Source: Cucumis sativus (taxonomy: Eukaryota; Streptophyta; Magnoliopsida; Cucurbitales; Cucurbitaceae). Taken from it: a stretch of DNA of 64,000 bases. A program made the position numbers and the translations under genes. The stretch is from NCBI RefSeq assembly GCF_000004075.3, contig NC_026660.2:30755498-30819497 (forward strand), in the 5' to 3' direction. The notes beneath the pieces are model-generated. The model did no database searches and was not told where the DNA came from. It saw only the letters and a list, made by a program, of their open reading frames with translations. Below are positions 25,048 through 35,283 of this stretch, in pieces (the first letter of the stretch is position 1; each line of letters opens with the position of its first letter).

Positions 25048-25115
25048 AAAAAACCACCAAATAAATATGCAGTCTCGATTACAAGTTCCATATATACATA
25101 TTACATAATTCGTAT

Positions 25116-25500
25116 TGTTAAATGTTACCATGTATACGAGACCACCACGTATATATGTTTTTGTATCTAGATATGCAGAGAACCGTCCAATTATTCATTC
25201 AATAAGATATCATTATCAACATGGTATCAATTTATCAAGTTTCAGCGGCCGCCTACCTCAGTTCACCCTGCCACCATTAACAGCCTCTGACCCGACTGTG
25301 CTGCACTGTCCAGACCGTGCCGACGATCTGCACTGTTCACACCGCTTACCTTCGTGGAGTTCCAGCTGCCCAGATATGCTTGAGCCCGGGAACCCTCGTT
25401 TGTCCTGCTGCAGACACCGTCAAACGACGACCCTAATTTGCACCGCCCTGAACCGATCTGCCGCTCACCTTCCCGCTTTCCCTAACCGCTGGTCATTACC
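25116..25500 (+). mobile_element. Truncated copia-type retrotransposon: short LTR, PBS and leader
   Basis: A TGTTA...TCAACA segment of 106 bases (25116-25221) has the ends of an LTR. It is followed at once by TGGTATCAA (25222-25230), the start of the primer-binding site complementary to initiator methionine tRNA used by copia elements. Next comes a strikingly C-rich stretch (about 25250-25500) like the untranslated leader before gag. No gag-pol and no second LTR are seen, so the element is a broken remnant. The long open frame across it (25115-25600) has no recognisable domain. Confidence 0.55.
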
Positions 25501-25862
25501 AATACACACCAGGATTAAAGTAAATTTAAGCTGCACAATTGAAAAAACCAAAGGCAAGGTTTCTTTTACAGTACTGGGAGCCTTTCCTAAACCATTTTAG
25601 TGAAGGACAAGCCCATCATTTTAATGTACAACAATTGCACTTCTAATAACTGGACACTGAGTGATAATTACTAAAGATTAAATAAGTACAAAAATACATA
25701 ATACAAAAAAATGTACCACAAAAGCTCAAGGCCTAAACCATAACCATGTTTCATATAACTTTCAACATCTCGGTTAGGACTACATATTTACACATTTACG
25801 TACATATATGTGTGTGTTTGACCAAACCAGTTGAAACATTTCTTAAACATCGATACACAACA

Positions 25863-25870
<8 letters not shown>

Positions 25871-25894
<24 letters not shown>
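25871..25894. repeat. (AG)12 microsatellite
   Basis: A run of about 12 AG units continuing into GAAA/GAA-rich sequence. On the strand of the VMA21-like gene this is a CT tract, a frequent feature of plant 5' leaders. Confidence 0.95.
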
Positions 25895-25895
<1 letters not shown>

Positions 25896-26034
25896 AAGAA
25901 AGAAGAAGAAGGGAAAAACCTTTAAACCGATAACCAAAACGGAGGGCGAGTGGGGTGGTCTGATCGGAGTTAAATTCGCCGGCGTCGTCTGATCGGAGGG
26001 GAGAGGCCGAAGGTTGAAGAATGGAGAGGAGTAG

Positions 26035-26044
26035 TTTAGGGTTT
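26035..26044 (-). promoter_or_regulatory. Telo-box (AAACCCTAAA) in VMA21 promoter region
   Basis: The plus-strand string TTTAGGGTTT lies at the upstream border of the GC-rich putative first exon of the VMA21-like gene. It is the same 10-base motif as upstream of SUF4. Inference from motif only. Confidence 0.45.
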
Positions 26045-26060
26045 GTTTTTTAGGAAAGGG

Positions 26061-29000
26061 GCTGAGCTGAAGCTAAACAATAAAAGTAATGCTATTTTAT
26101 GAAATATGGTACTTGTAAAATTATTTGTAAAAATATACCCAAAATTTTTGTCATTATTCTGAATTTCTTCGTAAATGATATTTTTTTTTTTTACAATATG
26201 ATATTGATACCTACCTCACTCTCCATAAAATAATGGAAAATTGCAATTGATGATCATTTTATGAATAATAGTTAAAAATATAGTAATATTTTAAAAAAAT
26301 TGTAAATATAACAAAACTATCACTGATAGATTTATATCGTTGATGGACTTCGTATGGTCTATCAGTGATATACCAATATTTACAACATGGTCTATCGATG
26401 ATAGACTTATAACATTGATAAAATTTGATAAATTTTGCTATATTTGTAAAAAAATTAAATTATTACTATATACTTAATTATTTTGAATTTAATTGCTAAA
26501 TTTGTAACTATCTCATAAAATGATTTGTTCTCTCGTGTATTCTTTAATTATTTGATTTTAGGGCTGTATAGTGCAGTATAGCAAAGGAGGAAGGAAATTG
26601 AATCGTGCTAAGTTTATTATGATTAATAATAAACTTATTAATAAGTCTCCTTTTTCCATATATACCTTAGCATTAGCAATTAGTGGAAGACCATGTATGA
26701 TCGATGTTAGGGAATCAACATGTTTTGATCGTGTCCTAATCTTCTATGTTATGCTACGATTGCATTACATCCTCACAAGTCATAATAAAGAAAGATCTAT
26801 GATGAGTATGAAGGCCTTAGGCATTGTGTTAAACATATGGAAATCATGTAGATTAATTAATTATTTCAAGTTATTTGTTTTTAATGTAATATTGCTGTTT
26901 ATTATAAATTAAAACTTATCATTGAAACCATCAAAGTCTCCCTTTTATGAAAATATGATATATTTTTTTATAAAAATGTTATAATTAATTTATAATTATA
27001 GCTAAATTAAACTCTATTTCATACGAACCTACAAAATAAACATCAATATTGGAAATGAATTACAAAATCAAAATTTTACGTTAAACATTCATTAAATTTG
27101 GTGTATTAAATATTTAATTTAATTACTAACCACGATCCAAACGAACTAATTGTTAACAATAAAATATGAAGCATAAGTATATTAGTTGAAATTTATTGTC
27201 ATTACTTTTATAACAAGTTAAAATTTATTAAGTTTGGATGATATATATTTATATTTCTTTTTTTTTAATTGATCAAATAACATATTATATATTTATGGAA
27301 AAGAATAATATTGTGTTATATATACATTTTATGTCATAGTACCAACTTTTTATCATTTGAATTTGTAAACAATTAACTCGTTTTCAGAAAAAGCATATTT
27401 AATATAAGAATAACTTCCCATTCAAGGTTGCTTCTTTAATAATGTTTGTGGTTAAATATTGCAATCATAATATTAATTCATTATATTACATGTTTACTTC
27501 TGATTGTATCTCCTCATTATTATTGGCTGAAATTTAATTTTAAATATATCACTTAAAAATAGCTTCAATATAAATTTTGTAGGTTGTTTTATTTTCTGCT
27601 GAAAATATATTATCAATATTTATTAATTGTATGTGTTCTTTTTTAAAGTGGACGTGGAAAATTATATTGAAACTATTGTTTAGTTTAACAAAAAAAAAAT
27701 GTCACATAGTTAGATTGAGAGGCTTGAAATGACTTAGGTTCTAATAGTCCTTGTTGTCCCGTTGTCATTGTATTGCACCCTATGTTTGTAGGTTTAGACC
27801 ACATTTAATATGTTAATAATTAATCATCTTCTCCAATTATTACCATATTTAGGTTTTGTACCAAAACATTTATAAGTATGTACAATCATAGACTTTACAA
27901 ATAATACCGGTGATGACGAGGATAAGAAAATTAAGTAAGTGATCATTCGGTCGTATCCGAAAATAAATTATACAAAAAATGGACGTAAAAGAGACAACAA
28001 CCAACGTTGTGCCGGTTAGAAAAAAAAATGAAAAATAAATTATTTAAAGTTCAATTGTATTTAGTTGATAGGATAAGTTTATATATATTGTCTATTTGTT
28101 TAATGTCAAACGATCAAATTATCTCTTCGATTAAAACAATGTTTTTTCAAATATAAAAAAAATCTATTTCCACAATATGAAAAAAATCACTAAGAAACAA
28201 AATTAATTACGCTTGATTTATATAAAATATAAATATTTTATATATTTTGGACAAATTTCTTTTTAAAAAATAACGTATTAATAGTTGAGTTATGTCCATA
28301 TCACTCAACATTAGACATGAAATCAAACATAACAAATATATTATAAAAAACATATATACCTACATAATTGAAAAAATTGTAGACTAAATATATAAAGTGA
28401 TCGATAGGCAATAACCAAATTGAAAAGCGGTTGAGAGAATGCATGCATCCCTATAAGAAAAAGTTAGTATATCAAAGACTATATATACCGATCAACGAAG
28501 CCCGTAAATATATACCAAAATCATAATAAATAGTTGAGTTGTACTCTATTCGACACATTATAACTTCAAATGCTAAAAACAACCATAACAACGTTGGTGT
28601 TACACGTAGCCAAGATAAAGAAAAAAGGTAAGTAATTTAAGAAAAGAAAAGAGTTATAACCTCTATGACTCGTATGTTTAGATGAACTATACATTTTCTA
28701 CCATGCATTTGAGCGTGATAGGCTCGACACCACACCAATATTAAACATTCTTACACATGCAAACCAGGAAAGCAAAATGAGATAGAGAGAAGAATGGCAA
28801 ATCCAGGAGAGGATTCCAACCACAACCAACACAAACGAGATCCAAACGCCAACAAATTTGATTAAACTATAAATAATCTATTACAAACATATAATTTAAA
28901 ACTAATCTCTCATTCACATTATTCATTTTACATTTAAATAATTGAAAAAATCTGAATTTAAACAATTGTTTATTTTTTGTTGTTTTAATATTAAAGCAAA

Positions 29001-29784
29001 CAATATTTAGGAAAGTTGACAGATTGTGACATCATAAACTTTAAAAAATAAAAAGAATAGAAAATAAAAAAGGGTATTATTGACATAGGGGTTTGGGGTT
29101 GCTTCAACAATAACCTTTACCTAGTTGGTAAAAATACCTTACCCCTAAACCCTTTTGTCAATTTCGTTAGGCTACCAAACCAAACCCACACCAAATTTTA
29201 AAATGAAAAAACCTTTGCATCAAACCTTTCTTTTCTTTTTTTCTCTTTTCCCATTTCTAAACGAACTATCACATGTCCCACTTTTTTTTTAATTTCCTCT
29301 TCCTCTTTCTTTTTTTCCTAATTTCTTACATTCAATTACACTTTATTCCATGGTTTTTAAAATCATATAGTTGAAATTTCAGGATTACTCTTTTATTCTA
29401 AAATTTTAATTTTGTTTCTATTAATTAACCATTAAGATTTTTTTTATCTATTAAACATTTACCCAACACGCTAATTATGTATTGTAATTTAAAGAACACA
29501 TGTACACGTCAAGAGTTTGGGTGTAATAATCACTAAACACAACAGTTACCTAAACTAGCATTAATACATAGTTCAATAAATAATAAATACAAAATTCCTA
29601 GAAAATAATAATAATGTTATGTTGCTAAGTTCATATTCTTTATCACATTTCCCTAAACAATATAAAAAGAAATAATTAATTATCTTTCTAGACCCCTTTT
29701 GGTTTCTTTTTGCAGTTAAACCCCTTCTCTTTTCTCCATGCATCCCAATTTCCCACCTTTATTTCTCTCTCTCCCTGTGATCTC
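26061..29784. other. AT-rich gene desert
   Basis: About 3.7 kb with no supported coding exon. It contains a MITE-like element (26279-26473) and otherwise very AT-rich sequence with poly(A)/poly(T) runs. The open frame at 26571-26912 (113 codons) starts soon after the MITE, has no recognisable domain, and looks like chance. The last 600 bases would include the QRT3 promoter. Confidence 0.5.
26279..26473. mobile_element. MITE with long degenerate terminal inverted repeats (copy 1)
   Basis: The left end (atatagtaat...ttttaaaaaaattgtaaatat) and the inverted right end (atatagtaataattta...tttacaaatatagcaaaa) match over about 40 bases. The interior carries repeated tatc.(a/g)TGATAGAC-like palindromes. 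No coding capacity. A related shorter element is at 59619-59758, which supports a mobile family. Confidence 0.6.
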
Positions 29785-29791
29785 TATAAAA
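29785..29791 (+). promoter_or_regulatory. TATA box of the QRT3-like gene
   Basis: TATAAAA lies 57 bases before the start codon at 29842, which leaves room for a transcription start near 29815-29820 and a short leader. Position and consensus both fit. Confidence 0.6.
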
Positions 29792-29841
29792 CCCCCTTCT
29801 CTCCTTAAACACAATATTCCTCCACACACCAATAAACAACA

Positions 29842-32800
29842 ATGGCATCAAAACCACTCCTCTTTTTCATATTACTATCCCTTCCAATCCTCCCATTTCT
29901 TTCTTCTGCAACACCAAGTTTGGATTCCCATTCTTCTCCGGCGCCACCCACCCATTTTTCAGGCGGAAGCTCCTCCCATTACCACCGCCATTTCTCTAAT
30001 TTACGCAAACTCAAATCCTCCCTCTCTGTTCGCCACGAGTCCGCCCCCTCTGCCCCAAATCCCAGTTTTATAACGACAGTAAGTTATTATTGTTTTCTTG
30101 TGTTTAATTATATTTTCAAAATGTTGCACGTTTACCGAATCATTGGGTAAAATGTGTTGACGTAATTGAGGATGTGCTGACTGCTTGGTGTAGCCACCAT
30201 CTGGCGCTCGTGTGTATCACGTGACATCGTATGGAGCCGATCCCACCGGAAAAACCGATAGCACAGATTCGCTTCTGAAGGCATTTTCGGACGTTTACAA
30301 TTCTAACGGTGAAGGCTCGTTGATGGAGGGCATCAAGAATCTAGGAGGCGTTCAGATTAATCTGGACGGTGGTAATTTCATGATTAGTCGTCCTTTGCGC
30401 TTACCTGGTGTCGGTGTAGGCAATGTCGTGGTACGCCTTCCCCCACTTGATTACATGATTTTCACTTTTGTGCTAATTTATTTATTATTCTTAGAAAGAA
30501 AAGGGAAAAAGAAAGGTTGAATTTAATTGGAAATTGAAAAGTGTTTAATTAGGTGAAGTGAGCAGTGCAACTAATTTTGGTAACGCCCGTTAGAAATGGT
30601 AAGGAAGGTTGTTGGTGAAAATTATTAAGAGGGTCTTAAAAGTCAATTCACTTACCCCTTCTCTCCCTGCATGCTCCAAACTCCAATTTTGGAGGGTCAT
30701 AAAAGTATTTCTATCCAAATTATTTTCTTTATTTTCATTCTTCTTCTTCTTATTATTATTTTAAATCAATTTTAATCTAATCTTTTATTTTTCACTCCCA
30801 CTACAATTTAATGATTTCAATTTCATAATTTCTTTGGAGTCAAGTTTGTGTTTTCGAATATCATTTTGTCCTTGCCAAATCTATACTATATTATAATGAA
30901 ACATAAGAATTTATGTATTTTTTTAAATTTAAATTTATAGAAGTTTTGGATGGCGCGATTTAAATTAAGAAATTAAAAAAATAAAATATGGCACATTCAC
31001 ATCAAATAAAAGAGGTGTCCATTATATATAAATTTTAATTATAGATGAAGACTCAGATTTCAAACACTTAATTGAAAATGAAATAATATTAAGGGTATGG
31101 GTAGCTGTTTGAAAATGGAAAGAAAAGCATTACTTTTTTCAAACAATGTGCTTTGTTTTTCTTGGTCTCAATTAATTAATTTCCTACGGAAACGCATTTC
31201 TGTTTCTTCAAATCCAAATCTTGCTTTCTTGATTTCTCACAAAGTCATCCAAAACAATTAATTAAGTTTTCTTTCTTTCTTTTTTGTTCTCCTTTTTTAA
31301 GTTTTCTTCCAATTGGTGTATTTAACTTGATACCTTTTACGTCGTTTATACCAATTATCTACCCCTCACAATATAATAAGAGAAAAATACATTTTATTTT
31401 GTAGTCAGAATACTAATGTTTAGCATGAGTTTTGAATACACATCTTTAGTAGAATAAAAAAGATTATTTACATTTTCTAAAATATTTATAAATTTGTTTT
31501 TGTAATTGAAATGTCATATAATTGTATAAAAAAGCAAACAACGATTTGTGTGTGTGGATTATATAAAAGATTAATCACGTTTGTGTATTTTATAATTGTA
31601 TTATACACCCACATGTGTAGTACTAATGGAATGAGTGGGAAGAAACGATTTTTCAAATCTTGGGATTATGAAAAATATCAAACAAAACGCCTTCACTCTC
31701 ATATCTATTTCAAATCCAACCAACTCGTTTTTACAATATCAAAATTAATTTTCAGCATGATTATTGAAAACACAAAAACAAAAATCCAAATTGGTGTTTG
31801 AGATATGGTTTTTGAAATTTCAGATACACGGAGGCAGTCTACGAGCTTCAGATGATTTTCCTTCGGATGGATACCTAATCGAATTATCATCGTCTTCCTC
31901 AGCCCCCAAGAACAGTTTTGATAACCAAAAAACCATCAACTCTTCATCTCAAGATGCGATCCTTATTTCTTCTCCTTCATCCTATAATTACGAATATATC
32001 TCTTTCAAAGACCTTCTCTTGGATTCCAATTTCAGAGGTGGCGGCATTTCCGTCCTCAATTCCTTAAGAATAACCATCGACAATTGCTACATTACTCATT
32101 TCACCACCATCGGTATTTCTGTTCAAGGCGGTCACGAGACCTACATCCGCTCCTCTTTCCTCGGCCAACACATTACTGCCGGCGGTGATCCAGGTGAACG
32201 AAACTTCTCCGGAACTGGAATCAGTCTCCTTGGCAATGACAACGCCGTCACTGACGTTGTCATTTTCTCCGCTGCCACTGGAGTCCTCGTCCAAGGTCAA
32301 GCCAACGTTCTCACGGGCGTTCATTGCTACAACAAGGCTACTGGATTCGGGGGTACAGGAATTTACTTGCAATTACCAGGATTAACGCAGACTAGAATCT
32401 TGAATTCGTACATGGATTACACCGGAATCGTAGCGGAAGATCCAGTTCAACTCCAGATTGCCAACACATTCTTCCTTGGCGACTCTTATATCACGCTGAA
32501 ATCAATGAACGGCGTGGCGAGTGGAGTGAACATCGTGGACAATATGTTCAGTGGATCGGACAAAGGAGTGGCCATCGTTCAACTGGACGAATCCAAATCG
32601 GCATTCAAGCAAGTAGATCAAGTGGTGGTAGAGAGAAACAACGTGAGAGGAATGCAAGCGAAATCAACGGTTGGAAGCGCAGAATTGGAAGGAAACGGAA
32701 CTTCATGGGTTCTGGATTTCAATCCTGTTCTGTTGTTTCCAAATCTCATTAAGAACGTTCAGTACACGTTTCGAAGCATTGACAACGGATTTCCGAAGCA

Positions 32801-32897
32801 TATAGTGAGAAATGTATCGGATAATCGGGTGGTGATTGAGACGGACGTTGCGGTGGTGGGAAGCGTGTTTGCGAGGGTGGATCAGGGGACGAGTTAG
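29842..32897 (+). CDS. QRT3: QRT3-like polygalacturonase
   Basis: Three exons, 29842-30078, 30194-30430 and 31824-32897, give about 515 residues. A signal peptide (LLFFILLSLPILPFLSSATP, about residues 5-24) is followed by a variable His/Ser/Pro-rich stretch. The conserved opening VYHVTSYGADPTGKTDST of the pectate-lyase-3 / GH28-like beta-helix follows, then repeated beta-helix turns to the C-terminus (for example ISVQGGHETYIRSSFLGQH, GTGIYLQLPG, SGVNIVDNMFSGSDKG). Family knowledge: Arabidopsis QRT3 is secreted by the tapetum and degrades pectin in the pollen mother cell wall so that tetrad microspores separate. The ATG context AACAATGGC is good, and the protein is somewhat longer than the Arabidopsis one. 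Tapetal expression cannot be judged from sequence. Confidence 0.88.
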
Positions 32898-33667
32898 TTT
32901 AGACAAAGAATGGTTAAAAAAGAAAAAGAAAAAGAAAAGTTAATAAATTAGATTTTATGAATGAAATAAATTATGATTGAATTTGACCACAGAAAGTGTA
33001 AGTAAGTAGAGTGATTGGTAGTTTCAAAATTGGGTGGAAGGATGGAAAAGAAGGCAATGTGAAATGTTGGCTTTGTTCTCTGCTTTCGCAAATGTTTTGT
33101 CAAGTCTGGAAGAACGATAAAAACAAGACTTGCTTTTTCGTCTCGAACCAACTCATCTTCTCTTTTTCCCTTTCTTTTTTTAACCCACGCCTGACGCCAA
33201 CATCACACACTCAAATAATAATCAATCAAGGCCGAGGCCAGCACCTTGGGCCGCTCAGCCCAATTTCCTCTCTTCTTTTGGTCTCTTCCTTCTCGAGAGA
33301 GCCCGTTTCATCACTCGATGATTCTTTGTAAGAATGGTCCATGACAATCAAAATAGAGGCACGTGGAAAATTGATTAAACTCTTGGGTGCTAAGATGAAA
33401 GAAAGTGAGGGGACAATGAGACTGTCTTTTCTCTTTATAGTGCACAAACAAAAGACAACAAAGAGGTTGATTCATTTTTCGAATAACCCCACTACCCCAT
33501 CACATTCTCCCCCTCCCTCTTGCATTCAACCCACCTATCTCTCTGTCCACAAATATCTAATTTTGATCCTATGCCCTTCTTCAAATCTTATGTTTCTTCA
33601 TCTTAACTTGTTTTGTATGAGACTGTGTTTATATTGCTTTCTTCTCACCCATTTCACCTAGTGGAGA
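32898..33667. other. Spacer between QRT3 and the ATL gene
   Basis: Contains the QRT3 3' flank and the upstream region and probable long leader of the ATL gene (pyrimidine-rich from about 33490 to 33667). The small open frames here have no recognisable product. Confidence 0.5.
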
Positions 33668-34174
33668 ATGCTTGCTTCTTCGTTCATGGAGCCCTCACCT
33701 TCTCCTTCCCTTAATCCATCCCCAAGCGTGTCTATCACGGACCCTCACGAGCATGTACTAGGTGGCAACTTCAACCTCATTGTTCTCGTCGTTGCAATTG
33801 TTTGCGCCGTTGTTTGCACGCTTGGTCTAAATACCATGCTGATATGTATACTTCAATGTGCGAATCACTCTCTTAGACAAACAGTCCAATGGGTGGCTTT
33901 AAGGGGACTGAACTCAGGCATGAAGAAGCAAGACATGGTTGCCCTCCCAACTTCAACTTACACCAACTCTGGATCACCGATTTCGCCTTCATCTACTTCA
34001 GCCTGTGCTATCTGCCTCATCGACTTCTCAAACGGGGATAAAGTACGAGTGCTGCCGAACTGTGCTCATAGGTATCATGTCAGTTGCATTGATAAATGGT
34101 TGCTGTCTCACTCTTCTTGCCCCACCTGCAGGCATCAGCTCAAGTCCAAGGACTCTATAGATCACATTGTGTAA
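33668..34174 (+). CDS. ATL-family RING-H2 finger E3 ubiquitin ligase
   Basis: A single exon encodes 168 residues, typical for the intron-less ATL family. A Ser/Pro-rich N-terminus (1-35) is followed by one transmembrane segment (about 37-63, FNLIVLVVAIVCAVVCTLGL...). Next is a linker and a complete RING-H2: CAIC, then C-A-H-RYH-VSC, then CPTC, spacing C-x2-C-x14-C-x-H-x2-H-x2-C-x10-C-x2-C (about residues 114-155). The tail is short. Family knowledge: ATLs are membrane E3 ligases that pass ubiquitin from E2 to targets, often in defence or hormone response. The GLD motif before the RING is poorly kept (GMK at the expected place). A second in-frame ATG at residue 7 could also be used. The exact member cannot be named with certainty; it resembles the short ATL72-80 group. 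Confidence 0.88.
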   Translation: MLASSFMEPSPSPSLNPSPSVSITDPHEHVLGGNFNLIVLVVAIVCAVVCTLGLNTMLICILQCANHSLRQTVQWVALRGLNSGMKKQDMVALPTSTYTNSGSPISPSSTSACAICLIDFSNGDKVRVLPNCAHRYHVSCIDKWLLSHSSCPTCRHQLKSKDSIDHIV

Positions 34175-35283
34175 TAATGTCAAGTAAAATTGAACAAGTG
34201 AAGAAGCAGTAGACTTAAAGTGAATCAGGTAAGAAATAAAAATGATTCCAAGAGTTGAGATTGATTGATAAAATTAGTTGAAGTGAGTAAGCAATAAAAC
34301 TAGATTTTGGTGTTTCCTATGCTTTTGATTATCTTCTTTTGAGTTGAAGATAGAACTCTATTGATCAAGGCTATAAAACTAGGTAACTGTATAGAGTCGA
34401 CACATCCATCGATCAAGCTTCAAAAGCTAAATAAAAGCTACTTTAGAATTGTCTCCCTTTTGAGAAGATAGAACAAAGCACTTTGAGTGGTTGGACTGTG
34501 ACCCGTCTAGAAGTGGAAGATACAGGAGAATCAATATATTATTCTCCTTGAAGACACCTCCATGGTTTCAAAAAAATCAAGTCCTAAGTAGAAAATTTAA
34601 ATCTGTTTTACAACTCCTTGAATTTGAAAATTTATTTATTTTTGTTCCAATTGTTTACTCAAATTGCAAACACCAAAATTTTAAAAATGACCTTTTCAGT
34701 TTTCAAAAGTTGGCTAATTTAGCTAGGTTTTCAAAACATAACCATGCAAGAAATGAGCTTAATTTTTTAAAAATTGAAACTTAAGAAGTAAAGTGTTTTT
34801 TACTGTGGAAGTAGATCATGCGTATAAGATATGAAACCCGCTGAGTGCAAGTCAAGAAATTAAAATCTGATTGCAAAGACAATAAGGAACTTTAAATTTG
34901 GAAACTGATTATTGGATAAGGAATTTTTCTTTAAAAAAAAAGGACTTGTAAAGGTAATTACGAATTTCCGCATTCGCCACAATCTGAATTGCAACGCTAC
35001 AAAAAGCAATACGCACTGGGAGATGCAGTCAAGTGTCCTAAACAGTGTATTTACAAATACAGATATTTTGTTCCTGTTACAAAATACAAGAGAAGAGTTT
35101 CACAATCTTATCAGCATCTAACGCTTGGAACTACGAAGATAGATGTAATGAATCCATCTCAGCAAACACTTCAGCACTCATTGATTCTTTGAAATTGATC
35201 TAAATCTCCTTGGGCATAACTGTCATTAACTGTCAAGCCATCTCTTTCCTATATAAATATTTTGCTTCTCAGAAAAAGGAAGA
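34175..35283. other. Spacer between convergent ATL and RRM genes
   Basis: Holds the 3' ends of two convergent genes. Open frames at 34491-34784 and 34912-35192 are weak and compositionally biased, with no domain recognised. Confidence 0.5.

Larger units (their letters stand above)
24349..26060 (-). other. VMA21 5' UTR intron and promoter region
   Basis: A minus-strand acceptor (CCAG/GCATTG, 24375-24376) shows that the leader is spliced. A GC-rich stretch at about 25920-26035, containing TCTGATCGGAG twice (about 25967 and 25999) and followed on the transcribed strand by a CT tract, is the best candidate for the first untranslated exon and core promoter. A telo-box is at about 26035-26044. Inside the intron are a GAA repeat and a copia-type remnant. 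Exact exon limits are not determined. Confidence 0.45.

Noticed and set aside
25115-25600. 161-codon open frame, Cys/His/Pro-rich
   Set aside because: It runs through the LTR end, primer-binding site and C-rich leader of a copia-type remnant. Such leaders are untranslated, and no gag motif is visible.
26571-26912. 113-codon open frame in the gene desert
   Set aside because: AT-rich, no recognisable domain or splice context, and no promoter pattern; probably chance, though not excluded.
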